A stretch of 64,000 nucleotides of DNA from CAIQQQ01 sp037445025 (GTDB lineage: Bacteria; Pseudomonadota; Alphaproteobacteria; Acetobacterales; Acetobacteraceae), in the NCBI GenBank assembly GCA_037445025.1, contig JBBILI010000020.1, positions 1 to 64,000 of the forward strand. The letters are read 5' to 3'. Positions 40,932 through 48,992 of this stretch are shown here, one piece after another. The translations under genes and the position numbers were made by a program. Numbering within the stretch: the first letter of the stretch is position 1; every line of letters begins with the position of its first letter. The notes under the pieces were generated by a model that ran no database searches, was not told the origin of the DNA, and saw only the letters and a program-made list of their open reading frames with translations.

Positions 40932-43004
40932 ATGACGGTTCCCCTGGTCGGCTATCTCGACCGCCTGTCGGCTCGACCGAGCGAGGCCATCGCGGTGAAG
41001 GTGTCGAGCCAGCTGGGTGTGCCCTATACGGCGGACCTCGTGCGGATCATCCATGCCGATCCCAATCCGGACGGGCCGGGGGTGAAGCTGGAGGAGCGGG
41101 CGAGCGATTTCGCCGGCCTGTATCCGTCCCGTGCCCAGGGGGTCGACCAGGGCTCCTATGCGGTGGTGGACGCGGATCTGGCCGTGCCGGACGGCGGCGG
41201 CATCGTGGTGCTGGTGCAGCCGGGCCTGCTTGACGCGCCGCAACCGGTGCTGGCGCTGGGCGAAGCGGTGCTGCTGGTCTCGGCAGAGGGCGCCATGTTG
41301 CGCACCGGGGCGGGCGTGGTGTCGGTGGCGGCGCCGATGCTGGAGCGGTGCTGGTACGAGCTGAAGGCCGACTTCCACGACGGTCAGGTGACGCTGAGCC
41401 AGTCGGCCCTGCAGCGCAGCTGGGGTGTGACCGATTCCGGGGTCGCGACCGGTCCGGCGGTCCTGCCTGCTGGGCCGCGCCTGCTGATCGCCGCCGATTT
41501 TTCCGGCGGCCGGTTCGATGGACGGATCGAGGACCCTGCCCTGCGCGATGCGGCCGGGGAGACGATCGCCGCGTGGGATTTCACGGTTGGCATCGACACC
41601 GATGTGATCCACGGCACGCATCCGGGCCGCCTCGTCAACCTGCCCACCCGCGGCATTCGCGGAGCGCGCTGGGACGGCACGGAATTGGACTGGAAGCACG
41701 CGCCAAGCCACTACGCCGCCATTCATTTCCATGCCGACGACCTCTACGACTGCTGCTGGCAGACCGATTTCACCGTGACGATCCCAGCCGATCTGCGCAG
41801 CGGCGTCTATGGCGTGCGGCTGCGCGCCGGCGGCGAGACGGAGATCCTGCCGTTCTTCGTCCTGCCGCCCCGTGGCACCACCACGGCGCGGATCGCGTAT
41901 CTGGCCGCGACCTTCACCTACCAGGCCTATGCCAACCACGCCCGCTTCAACCTCGATGATGCGTTCCGGGCCCGTATCTCGGCCTGGGGCGCCACGCCGC
42001 ACAATCCGCAGGATCATGGGGAGTACGGCTGCTCCACCTACAACCGCCACCCCGACGGTACCGGCATCAGCCTGTCCTCGCTGCGACGGCCGATCCTGAA
42101 CCTCCGGCCATTTTTCCTGACATTCAATGACCAGAAAGGCAGCGGGCTGCGGCATTTCTCGGCCGACAGCCATCTGACCGACTGGCTGGAGGCGAAGGGC
42201 GTCGATTTCGACGTCATCACCGACCACGATCTGCACCGCGAAGGCGTGGACCTGCTGCGCGGCTATGCCTGCGTGCTCACCGGCAGCCACCCGGAATACC
42301 ACACGCCGCAGACGCTCGATGCGCTGGGGGACTATATCGGCGAAGGCGGACGGCTCTGCTATCTCGGCGGCAACGGGTTCTATTGGCGGATCGCCGTGTC
42401 CGAGACGATCGCCGATGTGCTGGAGGTGCGCCGCACCGAAGGCGGCATCCGCGCGTGGGATGCAGCCCCTGGCGAGGCGTATCACCAGCTCGATGGCGGC
42501 TATGGCGGACTGTGGCGCAGGCTGGGCCGGGCACCGCAGAAGCTGGCGGGGGTCGGGTTTTCGTCGCAGGGGCTGTTCGAGGGGTCGTACTACCGGAGAT
42601 TGCCGGCCTCCTGTGATCCTGCCGTCGCCTGGATCTTCGAGGGGGTGACGGACGAGATCCTCGGCAATTTCGGCCTGTCCGGCGGCGGGGCGGCAGGGTT
42701 CGAGCTGGATCGGGCGGATCGGCGGCTGGGATCGGCCGCCAATCTGGTGGTGCTGGCCCGGTCGGAGGCGCACCAGGCGCATTTCGTGGCGGTGCCGGAA
42801 GAGCTGCTGAGCCATGTCAACACCGTCACCGGCGAGGCGCCACGGGATCTGATTCGGGCGGAGATCGTCTATTTCGAGACGGCGAACGGGGGCGCCGTGT
42901 TTGCGACGGGGTCGATCACGTTCTGCGGGAGCCTGTCGCAGAATGGGTATGACAATAACATTTCACGGATGCTTCAGAATATTATTACAAAATTTCAGAC
43001 ATGA
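40932..43004 (+). CDS. N,N-dimethylformamidase large (beta) subunit family protein
   Basis: A 690-residue member of the DMFase large-subunit family. Recognisable parts are an N-terminal beta region (MTVPLVGYLDRLSARPSE), a lectin-like jelly-roll segment (GRFDGRIEDPALRD), and the catalytic core ATFTYQAYANHARFN, GEYGCSTYNRHPDGTG and FDVITDHDLHREG. The iron of this family is bound by two Tyr and one Glu, and suitable residues occur in the core. Bacterial DMFase also needs a ~130-residue small subunit; none is encoded nearby. Other family members may act on different amides. I start at ATG 40932; its last codons enter a repeat. Confidence 0.88.
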   Translation: MTVPLVGYLDRLSARPSEAIAVKVSSQLGVPYTADLVRIIHADPNPDGPGVKLEERASDFAGLYPSRAQGVDQGSYAVVDADLAVPDGGGIVVLVQPGLLDAPQPVLALGEAVLLVSAEGAMLRTGAGVVSVAAPMLERCWYELKADFHDGQVTLSQSALQRSWGVTDSGVATGPAVLPAGPRLLIAADFSGGRFDGRIEDPALRDAAGETIAAWDFTVGIDTDVIHGTHPGRLVNLPTRGIRGARWDGTELDWKHAPSHYAAIHFHADDLYDCCWQTDFTVTIPADLRSGVYGVRLRAGGETEILPFFVLPPRGTTTARIAYLAATFTYQAYANHARFNLDDAFRARISAWGATPHNPQDHGEYGCSTYNRHPDGTGISLSSLRRPILNLRPFFLTFNDQKGSGLRHFSADSHLTDWLEAKGVDFDVITDHDLHREGVDLLRGYACVLTGSHPEYHTPQTLDALGDYIGEGGRLCYLGGNGFYWRIAVSETIADVLEVRRTEGGIRAWDAAPGEAYHQLDGGYGGLWRRLGRAPQKLAGVGFSSQGLFEGSYYRRLPASCDPAVAWIFEGVTDEILGNFGLSGGGAAGFELDRADRRLGSAANLVVLARSEAHQAHFVAVPEELLSHVNTVTGEAPRDLIRAEIVYFETANGGAVFATGSITFCGSLSQNGYDNNISRMLQNIITKFQT

Positions 43005-43121
43005 GCACTTCTTTCCTAAAGAAAAGAAGCAAAAAACTTTTTTATATTTCTAGTGGACATCTCTCCTGAGGGGGCGTCAATCGATAGAAAGAGTTCGATT
43101 GTAAAAAAGCAATCGTTTCCT
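43003..43121. repeat. composite AT-rich hairpin repeat, copy 5 (degenerate)
   Basis: CTTCTTTCCTAAAGAAAAGAAG hairpin, then AAAAAACTTTT, then a core (GTGGACATCTCTCCTGAGGG, GCGTCAATCGAT) that lines up with the copy 3/4 core, then a weaker right arm (GATTGTAAAAAAGCAATC). It separates convergent genes. Confidence 0.7.
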
Positions 43122-43427
43122 CTACCGACCGTGCCAGACATCCGTCAAATTCGGGGCCCGAAACCGGTCCATCACACACAGCACCAGTGCCACCACAGGT
43201 GCCGCAAGATAGACGATCGACACCACCGGCAGAAGCCAGCCCAGCGCCAGCAGTCCGATCACCGCGGGAATGATCAGAATGCCCGGTCCCATCAGCGGAT
43301 CGGCCTTTTCCGCCCGGGCGATCCGTTCCGATACGATCCGCTCGGCCCAGAGATTGCGCGGCACCGTCCCGGCACTGACGTTGATCGCATCCGTGGCAAG
43401 GCGCGCTGTGCCGTCGATTTTGCTCAT
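43122..43427 (-). CDS. small membrane protein, function unknown
   Basis: A 101-residue protein with a polar N-terminus (MSKIDGTARLATDAINVS) and two adjacent hydrophobic helices (ILIIPAVIGLLALGWLLPVV and IVYLAAPVVALVLCVMDRF). The ATG at 43425-43427 has AAGGACGGGC upstream on the minus strand, a good ribosome site, whereas the earlier in-frame ATGs have none. I do not recognise a family. The gene is convergent to the dimethylformamidase-like gene and lies 111 bases beyond the TPR gene end on the same strand. Confidence 0.7.
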   Translation of the reverse strand: MSKIDGTARLATDAINVSAGTVPRNLWAERIVSERIARAEKADPLMGPGILIIPAVIGLLALGWLLPVVSIVYLAAPVVALVLCVMDRFRAPNLTDVWHGR

Positions 43428-43538
43428 AACGCCCGTCCTTCTGCAGTTCTGCAAAAGCATCATGACGTGCGCTATCGATATGATCTCGTCAGGTTATGTC
43501 CTGAGTCTTTTGGAAATCTTGCGCGACAGACAGAAGAG

Positions 43539-44858
43539 TCAGGCAGCGTTCGCCCGCAGCCAGGCCGCGCGGACAGGATGGCTGGCGGGCTTGCGGTTCA
43601 GCCTCTCCTGCGCCAACGCTTGTGCGAGGTCCTTGAGGCCGGCGCGCAGGGCGGCTTCGGTCAGGGTCCAGTCGATGAAGTCGCGCTGGGCGTGACTGCC
43701 GCCAAGGCGCAGGCAGGCGGCCCGGATGGGATGCAGGATGGCAGCCGCCTCGGCGTTGCGGCCGCGATGGAAGGCCGAAAATCCGTCAACCAGCGGCAGG
43801 GCCAGATCGCGCAGGCAGCCCGCCGTCTCGCCGTCGCCGGACGCCGCCTGGCGCATGGCGGTACGGCGACGGTCGAGTGCGATGTCGTCGCCGGCCTGCA
43901 GCTCCGCCATCGCGGCGTGCAGCTCGTTGTAGGGCGAAGTGGCGCCGTCGGCGTGGCCGGTCCAAAGGAAGGCGAGGGTGCGGGCGCGGGAGACCACGTC
44001 CGTGCCGAGCAGCCCGATGCGCCACAACAGCGCCGAGGCGTTGGCAAGGCCGAGCGCTGCCGGCGGACCAAGCTCGCCGAGGATGTGGTGGTCGTAGACG
44101 GAGAGGGCCGCGTCGGTCTGGTCGAGATCGAGATGGAACAGCGCCTGGTGCCACCAGACATGGCCGCGGGCGAGATGGCCCGGAGCCGACCAGAGCGGGC
44201 GGCGGATTTCCATCCAGGCCAGGCCTTCCTCGGCACGGCCCTGCATCTCCATCACATGGGCGACGGTGTGGTGGGCGAAATAGTCGCGCGGGGCGCGCTC
44301 GGTGGCCGCGCGGGCCAGGGATTCGGCCTGGTCATAGGCGCCGGTTTCCTCCAGGCCGAAGGCGTGCCAGGCGCAAAGCGAGGCGTGGCCGGGCAGGTCG
44401 GCGGACCAGTGCGCCAACGCCTGGGCCGGGCGGTCGCGCAGGCTGTCGCTGAGTCCGTGCAGAAGATCGACAATCAGGCCCATCTCGATGGCCAGGAGAT
44501 CGCGCGGCCACGCAGCCACATGGGCGTCGAACGCCTGGGCGGCGCGGGAGAGCTCGCCGGAGAGGGCCAGCCTGAGCAGGGCGCGGTGCGAGGCCTCGCG
44601 GTCTGTCGCCGGCAGCATGGCGGAAGCTTCGAGCGATGCGTGGGCGAGTGGCAGGAAGGTGGGGTCGGTGGAAAGCGCCATCACCCAGGCGCGCGCCAGA
44701 TGCGCCATGACGAAGCCGGGGCAGACGGCGGTGGCGGCCTCGAACGCCGCCACCGGGTCGCCGTAGAACGTGGCCAGCGCCTGCAGACCGGTGTCGTGAT
44801 GGGCGGCTGCCGTCGCATCGGCGCCGGTCAGAGCGTTCCCCTGGGCATCTCGAATCAT
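43539..44858 (-). CDS. TTC38-like tetratricopeptide repeat protein
   Basis: A 439-residue all-helical protein. Helix pairs of TPR character recur through the length (AAFEAATAVCPGFVMAHLARA, AHASLEASAMLPATDREASH, AESLARAATERAPRDYFAHH, ALFHLDLDQTDAALSVYDHH). The organisation matches bacterial homologues of eukaryotic tetratricopeptide repeat protein 38, whose activity is unknown. No signal peptide is present. I start at ATG 44856-44858 (MIRDAQGNALTGADA); the frame stays open upstream, but the residues become Arg/Pro-rich and non-homologous. It lies 23 bases after the PNPOx-like gene's stop would fall on the same strand. Confidence 0.8.
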   Translation of the reverse strand: MIRDAQGNALTGADATAAAHHDTGLQALATFYGDPVAAFEAATAVCPGFVMAHLARAWVMALSTDPTFLPLAHASLEASAMLPATDREASHRALLRLALSGELSRAAQAFDAHVAAWPRDLLAIEMGLIVDLLHGLSDSLRDRPAQALAHWSADLPGHASLCAWHAFGLEETGAYDQAESLARAATERAPRDYFAHHTVAHVMEMQGRAEEGLAWMEIRRPLWSAPGHLARGHVWWHQALFHLDLDQTDAALSVYDHHILGELGPPAALGLANASALLWRIGLLGTDVVSRARTLAFLWTGHADGATSPYNELHAAMAELQAGDDIALDRRRTAMRQAASGDGETAGCLRDLALPLVDGFSAFHRGRNAEAAAILHPIRAACLRLGGSHAQRDFIDWTLTEAALRAGLKDLAQALAQERLNRKPASHPVRAAWLRANAA

Positions 44859-44881
44859 TGCCGGCTCCGAGCTGTTCGCCC

Positions 44882-45601
44882 TCAGTCTGCCGTGCCGTAC
44901 AGCTTTGCGTAAGTCTCGCGCATCACCGCATCGAGGTCGCGGCCGGGTTGGTAGGGGTCCATGTCCGCGGGCTTGGTGACGCCTGCGAGCTGGCGTGGGC
45001 ATTCCACGATGTCGCCCAGCACGGTGCGGATCGGCAGCAGCGCCGTCCAGGCCGGCACCGCGTAGTCCTCCTCGTCGTCGTGGATCGGCTCGTTGCGGAT
45101 CTTGCCGGAGGCCTGCGCGATCTTCATGACCACGAAGGTGGTGGCCTTGACCTCCTTGTCGGTGGCGGGGCGCAGCAGCTTCGAGCGTCCGGGAAAGTAG
45201 CGGTCGATGAAGCTGTCCATGGCGGCCAGCTTCTCGGCGTGATCCGCGATCGCGTGAGCGGTACCGTAGGCCATCACCGAGCGGTAGTTGATGGAGTGGT
45301 TGAAGCCGCAGCGCGCCAGCACCAGCGCGTCGGTGTGGGTCACGGTCAGGCAGACCGGAATGCCTTCGGTCTGCGCGCGCAGCATGCGGCTGGCCGACGA
45401 GCCGTGCCAGTAGAGGAAGTCGCCCTCACGCCAGAACGAGGTGGGGGTGCAGTAGGGCTGCCCGTCGATGACATAGGCGATGTGGCAGATCAGCGCGGAA
45501 TCGAGAATGTCGTAGACGGTCGCCTTGTCATACCTGCCGCGCTGCGGGCGGCGGACAACGCGGTTGCGCGGCGAGATGTCGAAACTGTCGGACTCTGGCA
45601 T
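44882..45601 (-). CDS. pyridoxamine 5'-phosphate oxidase family (FMN-binding split barrel) protein
   Basis: A 239-residue flavin split-barrel protein. RGRYDKATVYDILDSALICHIAYVIDGQPYCTPTSFWREGD, read in parts, gives the strands that bind FMN, followed by LYWHGSSASRML and VCLTVTHTDALVLARCGFNHSINYRSV. This subgroup (NimA-like/PNPOx-related) usually reduces or binds small flavin substrates and is not the B6-synthesis oxidase PdxH. It is divergent from a MocR-type PLP regulator, a common partnership, and is probably its target. Start ATG 45599-45601. Confidence 0.88.
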   Translation of the reverse strand: MPESDSFDISPRNRVVRRPQRGRYDKATVYDILDSALICHIAYVIDGQPYCTPTSFWREGDFLYWHGSSASRMLRAQTEGIPVCLTVTHTDALVLARCGFNHSINYRSVMAYGTAHAIADHAEKLAAMDSFIDRYFPGRSKLLRPATDKEVKATTFVVMKIAQASGKIRNEPIHDDEEDYAVPAWTALLPIRTVLGDIVECPRQLAGVTKPADMDPYQPGRDLDAVMRETYAKLYGTAD

Positions 45602-45639
45602 GGCGGGCTCCTGGCACGGGACGACGAAACTGGCCTGCA

Positions 45640-45688
45640 AAATTGGTTTGGCACAGCACCACTTTGGCGCAAGATTGAAGACCAATTT
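45640..45688. promoter_or_regulatory. inverted-repeat operator candidate between PNPOx and MocR genes
   Basis: AAATTGGT (45640-45647) and ACCAATTT (45681-45688) form an inverted repeat in the 102-bp divergent region, extended with one mismatch to 10-11 bp on each side. It is the only AT-rich block there and is placed to bind the MocR protein or a partner and control both genes. Confidence 0.5.
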
Positions 45689-45703
45689 CGGAGAGCCCGT
45701 GCC

Positions 45704-47224
45704 GTGAGCAAGCCACGGAAGCAGCCCGGGCCGCCGGACTGGTCGGACCTGCTGAGCGTGTCGGTGGATCGCTGCGCCACGGCTCCATTGTTCCGCCAGC
45801 TGCATGCGGAGCTGCGGCGCGCCATTCTGGGCGGGGCGGTGGCGCCGGGCAGCCGGCTGCCGGCGACGCGGATGCTGGCGGCGAAGCTCGGCGTGTCGCG
45901 CACCCTGGTGGTCAGTGTCTATGAGCAGCTGGTGGCGGAAGGCTATGCTAGCGGGCGGGCAGGCGCCGGCACCTTCGTCTCGCGTGACATGCTGGAGCCG
46001 CCGCTGCACCCGGGGCCGGTTGCGGCCTCGGCGCCGGTGGAGCGGCCGAGCATCGCCGCGCGCTATGCCAGGCTGCGGCCGGAGCCATCGCAGTTCCAGC
46101 AGCTCGCCTTCACTGTCGGGCGCTGCAGCGTCGATGAGCGGACCATGGGCGTCTGGCGCAGCCTCAGTGCCGCGCAGCTGCGCCGGCCGGACCATGCCTG
46201 GTTCGGCTACAGCGATCCGCGCGGCGATGAGGCGCTGCGCGCGACGCTGGCGCGGTATCTGCGCGCCGCCCGCGGCGTGCAGTGCGAGCCGGATCAGATC
46301 CTGATCCTGGCCGGCGTGCAGCAGGCGATCGATCTCGTCACCAAGATCCTGATCGAGCCCGGTGACGCGATCTGGATGGAGGACCCGACCTACGCCGCGA
46401 CGCATGGCGCCTTCGTGGCGGCGCAGGCGCGCATCGTGCCGGTGCCGGTGGACCGCAGCGGCCTCGTTGTCTCGGCCGGCATCGCAGCATCGCCGGTGGC
46501 GCGGGCGGTCTATGTCACCCCGTCGCACCAGTCGCCGTCAGGCGTGGTGCTGTCGATGGCGCGGCGGCTGGAGCTGCTGGCCTGGGCGCGGCAGGCGCGC
46601 GCCTGGGTGATCGAGGACGACTATGACAGCGAGTTCCGCTACGCCGGCCGGCCGCTGGCCTCGCTGCAGGGCATCGATGGCGGCGAGCGGGTGATCTATC
46701 TCGGCACGTTCAGCAAGGTGCTCTTCCCAGGATTGCGGCTGGGCTACGCGGTGGTGCCGCACGAGCTGCTCGATGCCATGATCGCCGCACGCTACCTCGC
46801 CGACCGGCACCCGCCGGCGATGACGGAGGGCATCGTCACCGCGTTCATCGAGCAGGGGCATTTTGCGGCGCATCTGCGGCGGATGTGCGCGCAGTACCAG
46901 AGGGCGCGGGATCATGTGGTGACCGGCCTGCACGGGCGGCTGGGCGATCTGCTGGAGATCGACGTGCCGGACCAGGGAATGCATCTCACCGCGCGGCTGC
47001 CGCCAGGGGTGAGCGACATCGCGGTGGCGGCGGAAGGCCTGGCCAGCGGCGTGGTGCTGCGGCCGATGAGCCGGCTGTATCTGGCGGCCCCGCCGGTCTC
47101 GGCCCTGATGCTGGGCTTCACCGGCTTCGACCGCATGCAGCTCGATGCGGGAATGGACCGGCTGGCTGCCGTGTTGCGGGCGCATTGTTCGTCGTCGGCC
47201 ACTCAGGCTATGGGATCGAGATGA
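45704..47224 (+). CDS. MocR-type transcriptional regulator (GntR HTH + aminotransferase domain)
   Basis: A 506-residue PLP-dependent regulator. The N-terminal winged helix reads PLFRQLHAELRRAILGGAV and LGVSRTLVVSVYEQLVAEGYASG (residues ~25-90); the C-terminal two-thirds is a fold-type I aminotransferase domain with ILAGVQQAIDLVTKIL, YVTPSHQSPSGVVLSM, the DDYDSEFRY block and the PLP lysine in YLGTFSKVLFPGLRLGY. Such proteins sense PLP or an aldimine-forming ligand. I use GTG 45704, preceded by GGAGAG, because earlier in-frame codons cross the divergent promoter. The stop overlaps the ATG of an Lrp-family gene. Confidence 0.9.
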   Translation: MSKPRKQPGPPDWSDLLSVSVDRCATAPLFRQLHAELRRAILGGAVAPGSRLPATRMLAAKLGVSRTLVVSVYEQLVAEGYASGRAGAGTFVSRDMLEPPLHPGPVAASAPVERPSIAARYARLRPEPSQFQQLAFTVGRCSVDERTMGVWRSLSAAQLRRPDHAWFGYSDPRGDEALRATLARYLRAARGVQCEPDQILILAGVQQAIDLVTKILIEPGDAIWMEDPTYAATHGAFVAAQARIVPVPVDRSGLVVSAGIAASPVARAVYVTPSHQSPSGVVLSMARRLELLAWARQARAWVIEDDYDSEFRYAGRPLASLQGIDGGERVIYLGTFSKVLFPGLRLGYAVVPHELLDAMIAARYLADRHPPAMTEGIVTAFIEQGHFAAHLRRMCAQYQRARDHVVTGLHGRLGDLLEIDVPDQGMHLTARLPPGVSDIAVAAEGLASGVVLRPMSRLYLAAPPVSALMLGFTGFDRMQLDAGMDRLAAVLRAHCSSSATQAMGSR

Positions 47225-47718
47225 TGGATGATGTCGATCGCAAACTTCTCGCCCGCCTGCAGCAGGACACAACCGTTGCGATGTCGGAGCTGGCCGACCA
47301 GGTGGGGCTTTCGGCCACGCCGGTGTGGAAGCGGATCCAGAAGCTGGAACAGGCCGGCGTGATCACCGGTCGGGTGGCGCTGCTCGATCCCGCGCAGATC
47401 GGCATCGGGCTCATCGTGTTCGTGGCGATCGAGGCGCATGAGCACACGCCGGAATGGCTGCGAACCTTTGCCGAAGCGATGGCGGCGATGCCCGAGGTGA
47501 TGGACGCCTACCGCATGGCCGGCGAGGTCGACTACATGCTGCGCGTGGCCGTGCCCGACATGGCGGAATTCGATCGGTTCTACAAGAAACTGATTACCAC
47601 CGTGCCGCTGAAGAACGTGACATCGCGCTTCGCCATGGAGCGGCTGAAGCAGACCACGGCCTATCCGCTGAACGCCCCGGTGTTCCGCGACCGCCGGGCG
47701 GCCGATCCGGCCGGGTGA
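47221..47718 (+). CDS. Lrp/AsnC family transcriptional regulator
   Basis: A 165-residue regulator with an AsnC-type helix-turn-helix (DDVDRKLLARLQQD, MSELADQVGLSATPVWKRIQKLEQAGVI) and a RAM ligand-binding domain (VEVMDAYRMAGEVDYML-like, VPDMAEFDRFYKKLIT). The ATG at 47221 overlaps the MocR stop as ATGA, so the two regulators are translationally coupled; a second ATG follows at 47224. Lrp proteins respond to amino acids, and coupling to a MocR protein suggests a shared amino-acid signal (inference). Confidence 0.92.
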   Translation: MMDDVDRKLLARLQQDTTVAMSELADQVGLSATPVWKRIQKLEQAGVITGRVALLDPAQIGIGLIVFVAIEAHEHTPEWLRTFAEAMAAMPEVMDAYRMAGEVDYMLRVAVPDMAEFDRFYKKLITTVPLKNVTSRFAMERLKQTTAYPLNAPVFRDRRAADPAG

Positions 47719-47895
47719 GCGGCAGGGCATGATTTCCTTTGGCAGGTGATCAGAAGAACCGGGTTCTCTTTGACGCGTCGCCCGGAGTGGCCGGTGGCAT
47801 TCTGCGGCGGGACCGCAATCGCGGCTTGAGCGCCCGCGGTCCCGGGCGGCATCGTTCCTCCGACAGGCCGGTGTGCGGTCTGCAAGGAGATCGAC

Positions 47896-48045
47896 ATGGA
47901 ACTGGGTGCCGAGTTCTGGGTGCGGGCCGCGGTGCTGCTCAGCTTGCTGCTGATCACGGTGCTGGCGAGCGGCACGCCCGAGCAGACCGGCGACACACCG
48001 ACGGCGGACGAGGACCTGCTCTACGCCCTGTCGTTCTGGTGTTGA
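47896..48045 (+). CDS. 49-residue putative membrane protein
   Basis: A short frame with a strong AAGGAG ribosome site (47884-47889) six bases before ATG 47896. The product begins MELGAEFWVRAAVLLSLLLI, has a single hydrophobic helix and an acidic C-terminal tail (TADEDLLYALSFWC). I recognise no family. The 177-bp gap before it contains an inverted repeat, CGGGACCGC (47808-47816) with GCGGTCCCG (47836-47844), which may act on its transcript. It ends 11 bases before the convergent aroE-type gene. Confidence 0.5.
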   Translation: MELGAEFWVRAAVLLSLLLITVLASGTPEQTGDTPTADEDLLYALSFWC

Positions 48046-48055
48046 GTCACGCGGT

Positions 48056-48889
48056 TCAGTAGGCGATCCGCGCCACGGCCCGCAGCTCGTCCGGCGTCGT
48101 GTGGCCGAAGCCGAAGAACTCCAGATAGGCCGGGATCATTTCGAACAGCATGTCCGTGCCCACCTGCACCGTGCAGCCGCGGGCCCGGGCGGCCAGGAGC
48201 AGCGGCGTGAATTCCTGCTTCATCACCACCTCGCCCACGAAGCTCGCGGGGTCCACCCGGTCGATGTCGAACGGCAGCGCATCGCCGTCGGACATGCCCA
48301 GCGGGGTGGCGTTGACGACGATGTCGTAACCCTCTGGGTCGCGGCTGCCGGTCTGCACCGCAAGCGCGGGGTAATGCGTGCGCAGCCGGTCTGCCAGCGC
48401 TTCGGAGGCGGCCGGGTGGGCGTCGAACAGGCCGATCGCGGCGAGTCCGGCCGCGGCCAGCGAGGCTGCGATGGCGCAGCCGACGCCGCCGCTGCCCACC
48501 ACCAGGGCGCGCCTTCCCTGGGCTGACACGCCCTTGCGCTGCATGCCGCGGACGAAGCCGACGCCGTCGAACATGTCGCCGAGCAGCGTGCCGTCATCGC
48601 GTTTCAGCACGGCGTTGGCGGAGCCGGCGATGCGGGCGGTGACGGTCAGCTCGTCGACCAGCGTGGTGGTGATCACCTTATGGGGCATGGTGATCAGCGC
48701 GCCACGCAGGTTCTGCGTGCCAAACAGCGGCCTCAACAGGGCAGCGAAGTCCGGCGCCTTGACGCCCATGGGCACCACCAGTGCATCGATGCCGCGGGAT
48801 TCGAACCAGGGATTGTAGATCATCGGCGATTTGAAGCTGTGGGTCGGCCAGCCGACATGGGCGATGAGGGTGGTCGATCCGGTGATCAT
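48056..48889 (-). CDS. shikimate dehydrogenase family protein
   Basis: A 277-residue AroE-type enzyme that interconverts 3-dehydroshikimate and shikimate (or quinate) with NAD(P). The substrate domain carries GALITMPHKVITTTLVDE (catalytic Lys) and LLGDMFDGVGF (catalytic Asp); the cofactor domain has VVGSGGVGCAIAASLAAAG, and NATPLGMSDGD follows. ATG 48887-48889 is chosen because GGAG lies eight bases upstream; a GTG nine bases earlier is possible. The gene stands apart from other aromatic genes and is divergent from a TetR-type gene, so it may serve quinate/shikimate catabolism rather than core synthesis. Confidence 0.88.
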   Translation of the reverse strand: MITGSTTLIAHVGWPTHSFKSPMIYNPWFESRGIDALVVPMGVKAPDFAALLRPLFGTQNLRGALITMPHKVITTTLVDELTVTARIAGSANAVLKRDDGTLLGDMFDGVGFVRGMQRKGVSAQGRRALVVGSGGVGCAIAASLAAAGLAAIGLFDAHPAASEALADRLRTHYPALAVQTGSRDPEGYDIVVNATPLGMSDGDALPFDIDRVDPASFVGEVVMKQEFTPLLLAARARGCTVQVGTDMLFEMIPAYLEFFGFGHTTPDELRAVARIAY

Positions 48890-48992
48890 GCGTGGCACTC
48901 CAGGAACAACGGCGCGCCACGGGCTGGTGGCCTGTTAAGTAACCGTTTAAATCATGCCGGCCGGAATGTCAGCCCCGTTGCCAGGACCCGCC

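Noticed and set aside
44858..45703. Plus-strand extension of the MocR regulator over the PNPOx gene
   Set aside because: The extension is antisense to a gene with clear FMN-binding motifs and would include the divergent promoter region.
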